Source: Acidobacteriota bacterium
GTDB lineage: Bacteria; Acidobacteriota; Terriglobia; Terriglobales; Acidobacteriaceae
Direction: 5' to 3'
Assembly (NCBI GenBank): GCA_003224995.1
Contig: QIAI01000056.1
Coordinates: forward strand, 417 to 6,292
DNA: 5,876 nt
Positions 1 to 5,617 of this stretch are shown piece after piece. Below the pieces are notes generated by a model. The model was not told where the DNA came from. It saw nothing but the letters and a program-made list of their open reading frames with translations, and searched no databases. A program made the position numbers and the translations under genes. The stretch's first letter is position 1. Every line of letters starts with the position of its first letter.

Positions 1-55
1 GGTCCTGAAAAGGCCAAAGTTAAAAAAGTCACGGGAGACGAGGGAAAAAATCGAA

Positions 56-565
56 ATGCGGAAACAAAAGGGTTTCTCACTAATTGAGTTGTTGATCGTG
101 GTCGCGATCATCCTGATCATCGCTGCCATCGCAATTCCAAACTTGCTGCGCGCACGTATGGCGGCTAACGAGTCGTCCGCGGCCAGCTCCATTCGTACGG
201 TTAACACGGCGGAAGTCAGCTATTACTCCGCTTATCCTGGAACAGGCTATGGCACTCTGCCGGCCCTGGGCGGCGCTTCGCCGTGCGTCCCGACAGCTGC
301 AACCGCTTGCTTGATTGACAACAACCTGGCCCAGAACGGTACTCCGGCAGTCACTGGTAAGAGCGGTTACACGTTCACCAGTGTGGTGGTTGCTGCTGGC
401 GGCATCAACGCGCAGTATCTGATCAATGGCGCGCCGATCGTGTTTCGCCAGACTGGTACCCGCGACTTCTGCTCGACCGAAGACGCGGTGGTTCGCCAGG
501 ATCCTACAGGTACGGCTGCTGCTGCAGTGGCCGCCTGCCAGGCTTTGGCACCGCTAAACAACTAG
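56..565 (+). CDS. Type IV prepilin (PilA-like major or minor pilin), copy 1
   Basis: The product is a 169-residue class III signal-peptide protein expected to be cleaved and N-methylated by a PilD-type prepilin peptidase at the inner membrane and then assembled into a type IV pilus or related filament. The short basic leader MRKQKG ends in Gly6; mature Phe+1 and Glu+5 (FSLIE) are both present, followed by the hydrophobic alpha-1 segment (about residues 7-30) with the usual Pro at 28. The globular part has four Cys (77, 85, 139, 161); the last pair fits a C-terminal disulfide-bounded D-region, and GKSGYTF (101-107) is shared with the next gene. A purine-rich GAGGGA at 40-45 lies 10 nt before the ATG. 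A strong terminator follows, so the gene is probably monocistronic on its 3' side; its promoter is mostly outside the window. Prepilin identity is secure; whether it is the major pilin is not. Confidence 0.95.
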   Translation: MRKQKGFSLIELLIVVAIILIIAAIAIPNLLRARMAANESSAASSIRTVNTAEVSYYSAYPGTGYGTLPALGGASPCVPTAATACLIDNNLAQNGTPAVTGKSGYTFTSVVVAAGGINAQYLINGAPIVFRQTGTRDFCSTEDAVVRQDPTGTAAAAVAACQALAPLNN

Positions 566-579
566 TAGCTAGACTCAAC

Positions 580-593
580 TACCCGCAAGGGTA
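580..593 (+). other. Small hairpin with GCAA tetraloop in the pilin 1 3' UTR
   Basis: TACCC pairs with GGGTA around a GCAA loop, a 5-bp stem closed by a GNRA tetraloop, six bases before the terminator stem and 14 bases after the pilin stop codon. It may stabilise the pilin mRNA 3' end or be incidental; the sequence shows only the potential fold. Confidence 0.4.
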
Positions 594-598
594 AACCG

Positions 599-627
599 GG
601 GCAGAAGCTTAGGCTTCTGCCCTTTTT
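599..627 (+). terminator. Rho-independent terminator after pilin 1
   Basis: A perfect 10-bp stem, GGGCAGAAGC (599-608) with GCTTCTGCCC (613-622), has a TTAG loop and is followed at once by TTTTT and then CTATTTTT. It separates the two pilin genes into distinct transcripts. Confidence 0.93.
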
Positions 628-869
628 CTATTTTTGCCAGGATTGCGGAAAATAGGGTTTGCATGACGATTTGTGTCGTTGCTGAAGGTTTTTGGTTGGT
701 ATGGAGATCGCAGCGGATCGGCAACGAGACAGATACTACTGGATTCAAAGAACTTGCATTGGTGACCACGGTACGGCAGGGCAGGCAAAATTGGCAACTC
801 GAATGCAATCGATATAGCTGAGTAAGGTTCGCAGGCGGGCCGTCCGCGGAACGCCAACAGGAAACGAAT
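628..869 (+). other. Intergenic region between the two pilin genes
   Basis: About 240 bp between the first terminator and the second pilin. No convincing coding frame was seen. It holds a candidate sigma-54 promoter at 791-807 and a second, weaker GG-N10-GC match at 698-711, leaving room upstream for an activator such as a PilR-type enhancer-binding protein. No clear sigma-70 -35/-10 pair was found by eye. The second pilin's Shine-Dalgarno AGGAA is at 859-863. Confidence 0.5.
791..807 (+). promoter_or_regulatory. Candidate sigma-54 (RpoN) -24/-12 promoter for pilin 2
   Basis: TTGGCA at 791-796 and TGCA at 804-807 place GG (793-794) and GC (805-806) exactly ten bases apart, as in the TGGCAC-N5-TTGCA consensus. 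It matches 9 of the 12 defined positions, with the TGGCA core intact. The predicted transcription start near 818 would give a leader of about 50 nt before the ATG at 870. Sigma-54 control of pilA through PilS/PilR is established in several Proteobacteria and in Myxococcus; applying it here is inference. Confidence 0.5.
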
Positions 870-1385
870 ATGCGCCATCAACATGGATTTTCGCTGATCG
901 AGTTGCTGATCGTAGTGGCGATCATCCTGATTATTGCGGCGATCGCGATTCCGAACCTTTTGCAGGCCAGGATTGCGGCGAATGAGGCCTCGGCGGCGAG
1001 TTCGGTGCGAACTATAAAGACGGCGGAGTTTGCCTACAGCTCGGCCTATCCGACAATCGGTTACGCCACGGATATCTCCAACCTGGGAGGTGCGGCGCCA
1101 TGCGCCGGATCGGCGGCGTCGGCTTGCTTATTGGACAACGCCCTGGCCCAATCGATACCCGGAACGCCGGGCAAGAGCGGATACACATTTTTGGCCACCG
1201 GACTAGCGACGGTTGGCACTTTCAACGCGGCGTTTGTGGTTGGCGCAGCGCCGGTGGCTCCGCAGGCAAGCGGAAACCGAAGCTTTTGCTCGACTGATGA
1301 TGGAGTGCTGCGCATACAGCCGGCCGGTACGTCGACTCCTGTTTCCACGGCGGCGGCTTGCATGGCATTTCCAATCGCGCAGTGA
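870..1385 (+). CDS. Type IV prepilin (PilA-like), copy 2
   Basis: The product is a 171-residue prepilin, a paralogue of the preceding pilin. The leader MRHQHG is followed by FSLIE with Glu+5, and residues 7-31 are identical to copy 1 (cleavage site and alpha-1 helix). The globular part diverges but keeps four Cys at 78, 86, 140 and 164, the GKSGYTF block (101-107) and an FCSTDDGV block equivalent to FCSTEDAV in copy 1. The AGGAA at 859-863 is six bases from the ATG, a good Shine-Dalgarno. A candidate sigma-54 promoter lies just upstream and a long-stem terminator about 130 bp downstream, so it is probably transcribed alone. It could be an alternative major pilin, a minor pilin, or a pilin used in a different condition; sequence alone does not decide. 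Confidence 0.95.
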   Translation: MRHQHGFSLIELLIVVAIILIIAAIAIPNLLQARIAANEASAASSVRTIKTAEFAYSSAYPTIGYATDISNLGGAAPCAGSAASACLLDNALAQSIPGTPGKSGYTFLATGLATVGTFNAAFVVGAAPVAPQASGNRSFCSTDDGVLRIQPAGTSTPVSTAAACMAFPIAQ

Positions 1386-1392
1386 AGGGCAG

Positions 1393-1420
1393 GCGTCGGG
1401 TCTCAGGTCTCGGATCTCGG
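1393..1420 (+). repeat. Degenerate heptamer tandem repeat (GTCTCGG type)
   Basis: Four consecutive 7-base units can be read: GCGTCGG, GTCTCAG, GTCTCGG, ATCTCGG. They begin seven bases after the pilin 2 stop codon. The 7-bp period resembles the short tandemly repeated sequences known from cyanobacterial intergenic DNA; no function can be read from it. Confidence 0.6.
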
Positions 1421-1512
1421 GAAGAATCCTAGACTTGGAAACTAGAAATTTGGTTTGAGCGCCTGCGGCGCTTCAAGAGTGGCGAAGTACTTGGGGGAGG
1501 GTACCAGCCGGG

Positions 1513-1547
1513 AATGGCCGAGATGAAAATCTCGGCCATTTCTTTTT
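1513..1547 (+). terminator. Rho-independent terminator after pilin 2
   Basis: A 12-bp perfect stem (1513-1524 with 1529-1540, core ATGGCCGAGAT/ATCTCGGCCAT) is capped by a GAAA tetraloop and followed by TCTTTTT. It lies about 130 bp after the pilin stop, so the transcript would carry a long 3' UTR containing the heptamer tract. Confidence 0.9.
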
Positions 1548-1568
1548 GGTCGTCGGTCGTCGGTTGTT
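1548..1568 (+). repeat. Second heptamer tandem repeat (GGTCGTC type)
   Basis: GGTCGTC, GGTCGTC and GGTTGTT follow one another directly after the terminator T-run. The unit is close to a rotation of the first heptamer tract, suggesting one repeat family in this spacer. Confidence 0.6.
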
Positions 1569-1712
1569 GGCCCGGGCCGGCTCGCGGTCATTCGTCCAAT
1601 TCCGTACCGGTCCTGCTTGGGACTGCGAGCGATTACTAAAGGAACCCGAGGGAGCTGCTCGGGTACTCGCCGCTGCTACGATTTTTATATACTTGACTTG
1701 ATTTTGATGAGC

Positions 1713-1746
1713 AAAGGACGCGGGCGACAGCGCCCGTGCTACACGC
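1713..1746 (+). promoter_or_regulatory. Shine-Dalgarno separated from the start codon by a hairpin
   Basis: AAAGGA (1713-1718) is the only Shine-Dalgarno-like run near the ABC ATPase start but lies 28 bases from the ATG. The bases between include a hairpin: CGGGCG (1721-1726) pairs with CGCCCG (1731-1736) around ACAG, extended by a G-U and a C-G pair to 1719-1738. Folded, it would leave 8 bases between the Shine-Dalgarno and the ATG. It could also be a dispersed palindromic repeat that inserted here. Confidence 0.45.
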
Positions 1747-2688
1747 ATGCACGCCATAGAAATCGTGGGTTTGGTGAAGGTTTACAGTGTCGGCTTCTGG
1801 AGGAAGCGGCCGAAGTGTGCTCTGCATCCACTTCATTTGAATGTCGAAGAAGGGGAAATTTTCGGATTTCTGGGTCCCAACGGGGCGGGTAAAACCACGA
1901 CTCTGAAAATGCTGATGGGATTGGTATTCCCCACCAGCGGCTCGGCCCGGATCCTGGGCAGGGATCTGAACGATCCCGGGATGAAGGCGCAAATCGGATT
2001 CCTTCCGGAGCAGCCTTATTTCTATGACTACCTCACGGCGCGAGAGTTGCTGGAATACTACGGGCGGCTTTCCGGTGTAGCAGGCAAGGACCTGTCGGCG
2101 CGCGTGCAAAGCGTGCTGGGACGCGTCGGGCTGCCGGATGTTGCCGGGGTGCAGTTGCGTAAATTTTCGAAAGGCATGCTGCAGCGGGTGGGAATCGCGC
2201 AAGCCATCCTGCACGAACCCAAGGTGGTTTTCCTGGATGAGCCGATGTCGGGATTGGACCCGATGGGCCGTCGCGAAGTGCGCGACCTGATGGAGCAGCT
2301 GAAGGCTGAAGGTAAAACGGTGTTTTTCTCCACCCACATTTTGTCGGATGCAGAGGCGCTGTGCGACCGGGTTGCGGTGATTCACCTGGGGGAACTGCGC
2401 GCGGTGGGAGCGGTGGCGGACCTGACTTCCGGGGTGCAGGGAAAAGTCGAGATCGTCTGGGAAGGGACGGTGGTACCGACTTCCATCAAGACGATAGGAG
2501 CGACGTGCCACGTTACGGGCGACACGGTGCGCGCGGTGGTGGCGGAAGAGAGCCAGGATCTCGTGATTGATGCCTTGCGCCGGGAACGACTGCGCATCGT
2601 GTCACTGGTACCGGTGCGGACCACGCTGGAGCAGTATTTCGTGGAAAAGCTGAAGCGCTCGGAAAAGACGGCGGGGAGTCTGGCATGA
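1747..2688 (+). CDS. ABC transporter ATP-binding protein (PilH-like, ABC-2 exporter class)
   Basis: This 313-residue cytoplasmic ATPase would power the adjacent membrane protein. All nucleotide-binding motifs are visible: Walker A GPNGAGKTT (43-51), Q-loop Gln89 in LPEQP, signature FSKGM (140-144, a common LSGGQ variant of this class), Walker B VVFLDEP (160-166) with catalytic Glu165, D-loop SGLD (168-171) and switch His197 in STH. The region after about residue 225 fits the DUF4162-type C-terminal extension of ABC-2 exporters such as NatA or CcmA-like ATPases. No in-frame ATG, GTG or TTG lies between an upstream stop (1708-1710) and the ATG at 1747, so this start is favoured despite the distant Shine-Dalgarno. 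Its stop overlaps the permease start (ATGA). Position beside pilin genes recalls M. xanthus pilH; orthology is inferred from context, and a general drug or polymer exporter remains possible. Confidence 0.93.
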   Translation: MHAIEIVGLVKVYSVGFWRKRPKCALHPLHLNVEEGEIFGFLGPNGAGKTTTLKMLMGLVFPTSGSARILGRDLNDPGMKAQIGFLPEQPYFYDYLTARELLEYYGRLSGVAGKDLSARVQSVLGRVGLPDVAGVQLRKFSKGMLQRVGIAQAILHEPKVVFLDEPMSGLDPMGRREVRDLMEQLKAEGKTVFFSTHILSDAEALCDRVAVIHLGELRAVGAVADLTSGVQGKVEIVWEGTVVPTSIKTIGATCHVTGDTVRAVVAEESQDLVIDALRRERLRIVSLVPVRTTLEQYFVEKLKRSEKTAGSLA

Positions 2689-3461
2689 ACAACCGCATTG
2701 CCTGCATCGCGTCGAATACCTTTCGGGAAGCGGTGCGCGACCGGGTGTTGTACAACCTTATCGCCTTCGCCGTCCTGCTATCGGGAGCGGCAATCCTGGT
2801 CGGTCAGATCTCGATCGATATTGAAAAGCTGGTGGTGATCAACCTGGGGCTGACGGCGGTTTCGTTGTTTGGAGTGGTGATTGCGATTTTCGTCGGCATC
2901 GGGCTGGTCTCCAAGGAAATCGAAAAGCGCACGTTGTACACGGTTCTGTCGCGGCCGGTACGGCGCTGGGAGTTCATCATTGGGAAATTCTTTGGACTGG
3001 CCGGTACGCTGGTGGTCAATGCATTTTGCATGGCGATCGGCGTGTTCGGGGCGCTCCTCTACGTAGCGCACAAATTTCAGAAGCCGGATGGGTGGGTGCT
3101 GGTCGCGCTGTATTTCATCATCCTGCAGTTTTTGATAATCTGCTCGCTGGCGCTGCTGTTTTCGTCATTTTCCTCGCCTCTGTTGTCGGCGGTGTTCGCG
3201 TTCTCGTTATTCGTGATTGGAACATTCTCGGAGGATTTGCGGAACTTCGCGGCGATGGCTCAGGGCATGACGAAGTGGGTAGCCACCGCGGTGGCTTACC
3301 TGGTGCCTAATTTTTCGGCGCTCAATGTAATCAGCTCGGTCGCGCATGGGCAGCCTGTATCCAGCCAACTCATCATTTTCAATTCGCTGTATGCACTGCT
3401 GTACTCCATGATGGCGCTGTGCGGTGCGATTCTGATTTTCCAGCGACGTAATCTGAAATGA
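2685..3461 (+). CDS. ABC-2 type transporter permease (PilI-like)
   Basis: This 258-residue integral membrane protein shows about six hydrophobic segments (roughly 22-40, 58-76, 102-125, 137-160, 164-182 and 235-253), typical of a single ABC-2 permease half that dimerises. The stretch from Glu78 to Phe103, with KRTLYTVLSRPVRRWEF, matches the conserved cytoplasmic region after TM2 in the NosY/ABC-2 family that contacts the ATPase. The start overlaps the ATPase stop by four bases and GGGGAG lies about 7 bases upstream, so the two are translationally coupled. By analogy with the pilus-linked M. xanthus system it may serve pilus assembly, but the substrate cannot be read from sequence. Confidence 0.9.
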   Translation: MNNRIACIASNTFREAVRDRVLYNLIAFAVLLSGAAILVGQISIDIEKLVVINLGLTAVSLFGVVIAIFVGIGLVSKEIEKRTLYTVLSRPVRRWEFIIGKFFGLAGTLVVNAFCMAIGVFGALLYVAHKFQKPDGWVLVALYFIILQFLIICSLALLFSSFSSPLLSAVFAFSLFVIGTFSEDLRNFAAMAQGMTKWVATAVAYLVPNFSALNVISSVAHGQPVSSQLIIFNSLYALLYSMMALCGAILIFQRRNLK

Positions 3462-4390
3462 ACCGATCGCGCACAGTCACGATGACCGCGGGCATTTTGC
3501 TGGTGGCCTGCCTGGCGGGATCTGCCGCAGTGCTGAGCCGGATCGATCGCTTGCGAACCGGGGCGACGCTGGAAGACGTACTTTTTGTCAGCTCTCCAAA
3601 AGCCGTGAAGCGAATGAGCCTGGGCTATGACGGATTGCTGGCAGATATCTACTGGACGCGAGCGGTGCAGTATTTTGGGGGACGGCACGAAGCCCGCGCC
3701 AGTCATTACCGGCTGTTAGCGCCGCTGCTGGCGATCACGACCACGCTGGATCCGCACCTGGACGTCGCCTACGAGTTCGGCGCGAATTTCCTGTCACCGC
3801 AACCTCCGAATGGCGCGGGCATGCCCGACCAGGCAACCCAGTTGGTGGAATACGGAATCCGCAACAATCCTGACAACTGGAAACTTTATTACGAGCTGGG
3901 CTTCATTTACTACATGGATACGAAGGATTACGAACGAGCCGCGGATGCGTTTTTGCGAGGTTCCAAGACGCCCAACGCACATCCGTTTCTGAAGGTGATG
4001 GCGGCACAGATGGCGCAGCATGCGGGCGACACGCAGATGGCGCGCGCACTGTGGACGACCACGTATCAAAGCTCGCAGGAGAAACAGATTCGCGGCAATG
4101 CCGTCGCCCATTTACGAGCGCTTCAGATTGCGGACGACGTCACCGCGCTGCAAGAACTAGTCGGCCAGTATGGGCAGAAGACCGGGCAGCTGCCGAGATC
4201 GATGGCGGACCTGGTCGCGGCGAACTTGTTACCCGCGATTCCGCTAGACCCGAGCGGGCGGCCTTACAAACTGAGTCCGGAGGGACTGGTGGAAGTTCAA
4301 GTTCCTGATGATTTCCCGTTCATTGAGAAAGGCGCTCCTGCAGGGTACAAGCCTCCCGCGCCGAAAAACCTGGAAGAACTGGGAAAGTAG
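3458..4390 (+). CDS. Membrane-anchored TPR-like protein with GspG-like C-terminal motif, third gene of the ABC operon
   Basis: The protein has 310 residues. An N-terminal hydrophobic segment (about 9-27) after a basic start (MNRSRT) suggests a membrane anchor with the rest on the periplasmic side. Residues 80-220 are helical and TPR-like; the clearest repeat is NPDNWKLYYELGFIYYMDTKDYERAADAF (137-165; quoted in parts: NPDNWKLYYELG, then YERAADAF). The C-terminal part (about 230-275) reads LQELVGQYGQ..., LPRSMADLV... and IPLDPSGRPYKLSPEG, resembling the C-terminal pattern of GspG-type pseudopilins. The start overlaps the permease stop (ATGA), so it is co-translated with the transporter. It may be an accessory or substrate-capturing subunit. 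In M. xanthus the third member of the pilus ABC cluster is PilG, but I cannot claim homology. Confidence 0.85.
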   Translation: MNRSRTVTMTAGILLVACLAGSAAVLSRIDRLRTGATLEDVLFVSSPKAVKRMSLGYDGLLADIYWTRAVQYFGGRHEARASHYRLLAPLLAITTTLDPHLDVAYEFGANFLSPQPPNGAGMPDQATQLVEYGIRNNPDNWKLYYELGFIYYMDTKDYERAADAFLRGSKTPNAHPFLKVMAAQMAQHAGDTQMARALWTTTYQSSQEKQIRGNAVAHLRALQIADDVTALQELVGQYGQKTGQLPRSMADLVAANLLPAIPLDPSGRPYKLSPEGLVEVQVPDDFPFIEKGAPAGYKPPAPKNLEELGK

Positions 4391-4394
4391 AAAT

Positions 4395-4406
4395 TGCCGC
4401 GCGGCA
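4395..4406. repeat. Perfect 12-bp palindrome after the ABC operon
   Basis: TGCCGCGCGGCA is self-complementary and lies four bases after the operon's last stop codon. It lacks a T-run and its stem would be only about 4 bp, so it is not called a terminator; a protein site or chance in GC-rich DNA are both possible. Confidence 0.3.
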
Positions 4407-4537
4407 GGCGCTGTTCCTGGTAAGAATTCTTCCCCGCGCACGATACGCGAGATCTCTTCTCTCTTTGCGCTAACATTCTCCTGTATGGAAGTTCCTGGCC
4501 GAACAGCTGTGAACTTGTCGACCGCAGTACGGGACTG

Positions 4538-5158
4538 GTGGACCTGCAACCGGGCTCGGAGAGGAGCAGGTTCTACGCTGAGTATGACTGGGAGTATCGC
4601 GTGAATACCTCCAGCGCCACGGTCGATTGGCGATCTCGCTTGCTGGGCGTTTTTCATTCGCCGTATCAACCTACGGAACCGGCGCTGTTTCACGAAATGG
4701 TGGCGGGTTTAAGGATTGACTTTGAAGAATTCATTTTCGTCGATGTGGGATCGGGCAAGGGGCGGACGCTGCTGATGGCGTCGGATTACCCGTTTCGAAA
4801 AATAATTGGAGTGGAACTGCTGCCGGAGCTGGCGCGGATTGCGCAGGAGAATATACGGCTTTATTCCTCGCCGAAGCAGAGGAGCTTCGATTTGGTCTCC
4901 ATGTGCGGGGACGCTTGCGAGTTCCAATTCCCTCCGGAGGCTGCGGTTGTGTATTTGTTTAATCCGTTGCCGAAACCGGGGCTGGAACGGCTGATCGGGA
5001 ACCTGGAGCAATCGTTGAAGGAGCATCCGCGCAAGGTTTTTGTGCTTTATCACAATGCGGAGCATGAAGGCATTCTGGCGGGCGGCCAGGAATTGCGGAG
5101 CACGGGGGGGGCCCATCAGTATGCGGTATACGCATCCAGGTCGGGCGCGGGGTTTTGA
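4538..5158 (+). CDS. Class I SAM-dependent methyltransferase
   Basis: The product is about 206 residues from the GTG at 4538. A Rossmann-type SAM-binding site is clear: motif I FVDVGSGKGR (67-76), the acidic residue after beta-2 in GVELLPEL (Glu93), a CGDACEF segment (Asp125) resembling motif III, and VVYLFNPLP (137-145) at the motif IV position. The substrate is unknown. The start is uncertain: GTG 4538 has only a weak GGGA nearby, whereas in-frame GTG 4601 has GGGAG at 4590-4594 with six bases spacing. The longer form is preferred because YDWEYRVNTSS (16-26), which the later start would remove, resembles the conserved N-terminal part of related methyltransferases as I recall them. The frame stays open upstream to 4424. 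A run of eight G lies near the 3' end (5104-5111). The stop codon lies inside the first unit of the downstream repeat. It is not translationally linked to the ABC operon. Confidence 0.85.
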   Translation: MDLQPGSERSRFYAEYDWEYRVNTSSATVDWRSRLLGVFHSPYQPTEPALFHEMVAGLRIDFEEFIFVDVGSGKGRTLLMASDYPFRKIIGVELLPELARIAQENIRLYSSPKQRSFDLVSMCGDACEFQFPPEAAVVYLFNPLPKPGLERLIGNLEQSLKEHPRKVFVLYHNAEHEGILAGGQELRSTGGAHQYAVYASRSGAGF

Positions 5159-5572
5159 TTTTAATTTCAGATTTCAGGGCGAAAAATCTTTAACCGCGAA
5201 GTACGTGATGGCGGGCGCTAAGTTCGCGACGAAAATCTTGAACCGCAGAGTGCGCGGAGGAGAGCCGCAGAGTTCGCGGAGAATTCAACTTTGGGGTCAT
5301 GGCAGAGTTTGGTGAAAAACATCTTTACCGCGAAGTACGCGATGCGGGGCGCTATGTTCGCGAAGAAAATCTTGAACCGCAGAGTGCGGGGAGGAGAGGC
5401 GCGGAGTTCTCGGAGGATTCAATTTCGGGGTCATGGGAGAGTTTTGATTTCAGATTTCAGGGTGGGGAAAAAATCTTTATCGCGAAGTACGCGACGGGGC
5501 GCTATGTTCGCGAAGAAAATCTTAAACCGCAGAGTTCGCGGAGAATTCAACTTTTGGATCATGCAGAGTTTT
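5152..5572. repeat. Three-copy degenerate tandem repeat with nested ~48-bp subunits
   Basis: Copies lie at about 5152-5309, 5310-5440 and 5441-5572. Each contains AAATCTT-anchored half-units ending at 5190/5239, 5325/5373 and 5477/5523 (46-49 bp apart), with CCGCGAAGTACG in the first half and CCGCAGAGTGCG or CCGCAGAGTTCG in the second. A 29-bp segment is identical at 5345-5373 and 5495-5523; a 24-bp segment at 5231-5254 and 5365-5388; and a 28-bp segment at 5265-5292 and 5527-5554. Copy 2 lacks the GATTTCAGATTTCAG lead-in; copy 3 lacks the stretch between the two CCGCAGAG motifs seen in copy 1, consistent with recombination between subrepeats. TTCGCGAA palindromes occur at 5357 and 5507. It occupies most of the 500-bp gene-free stretch before the regulator. 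No protein is called in it. Confidence 0.85.
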
Positions 5573-5575
5573 CGG

Positions 5576-5617
5576 ACTCTCACCGGGCCGGCACTCTCAC
5601 CTACCGGGACTCTCACC
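5576..5617. repeat. Triple direct repeat ACTCTCACC upstream of the regulator gene
   Basis: ACTCTCACC occurs exactly at 5576-5584, 5593-5601 and 5609-5617, with starts 17 and 16 bases apart and GC-rich linkers (CGGG, CCGG). The last copy ends about 42 bases before the regulator ATG. The spacing suits either a multi-site operator, possibly for autoregulation, or another simple tandem repeat. Confidence 0.6.

Larger units (their letters stand above)
1386..1746 (+). other. Gene-free spacer between pilin 2 and the ABC operon
   Basis: In order it holds a heptamer repeat tract (1393-1420), a 6-bp GC hairpin AGCGCC/GGCGCT (1458-1472), the pilin 2 terminator (1513-1547), a second heptamer tract (1548-1568), and a 7-bp hairpin ACCCGAG/CTCGGGT (1644-1664) without an adjacent T-run. 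A possible -10 element TATACT at 1688-1693 has no good -35 partner. The spacer ends with a hairpin between a Shine-Dalgarno-like AAAGGA and the next ATG. No convincing gene was seen in it. Confidence 0.6.

Noticed and set aside
1..14. Sigma-54 site for pilin 1
   Set aside because: GG and GC are ten bases apart, but the flanking bases (GGTC and AGGCC) fit the consensus poorly and the site is cut by the window edge.
696..712. Second sigma-54-like site upstream of pilin 2 (TTGGTATG, TCGCA)
   Set aside because: Spacing is right and the base count similar, but the TGGCA core is broken and the leader would be about 150 nt; the 791-807 site is preferred.
1644..1664. Terminator-like hairpin ACCCGAG/CTCGGGT
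   Set aside because: The stem is good but the nearest T-run is about 18 bases away and no gene ends just before it; the real terminator is at 1513-1547.
1636..2511. Long minus-strand open frame (291 codons) opposite the ABC ATPase
   Set aside because: It is the antisense of a gene with all ABC motifs; its His/Arg/Gln-rich composition is that of a GC-rich shadow frame and shows no recognisable domain.
4308..4604. 98-codon plus-strand frame between the TPR gene and the methyltransferase
   Set aside because: It starts inside the TPR gene in another frame and overlaps the methyltransferase start; the composition is shadow-like with no domain.
5152..5572. CRISPR array
   Set aside because: Units are degenerate and contiguous, without unique equal-length spacers, and no cas gene is present.
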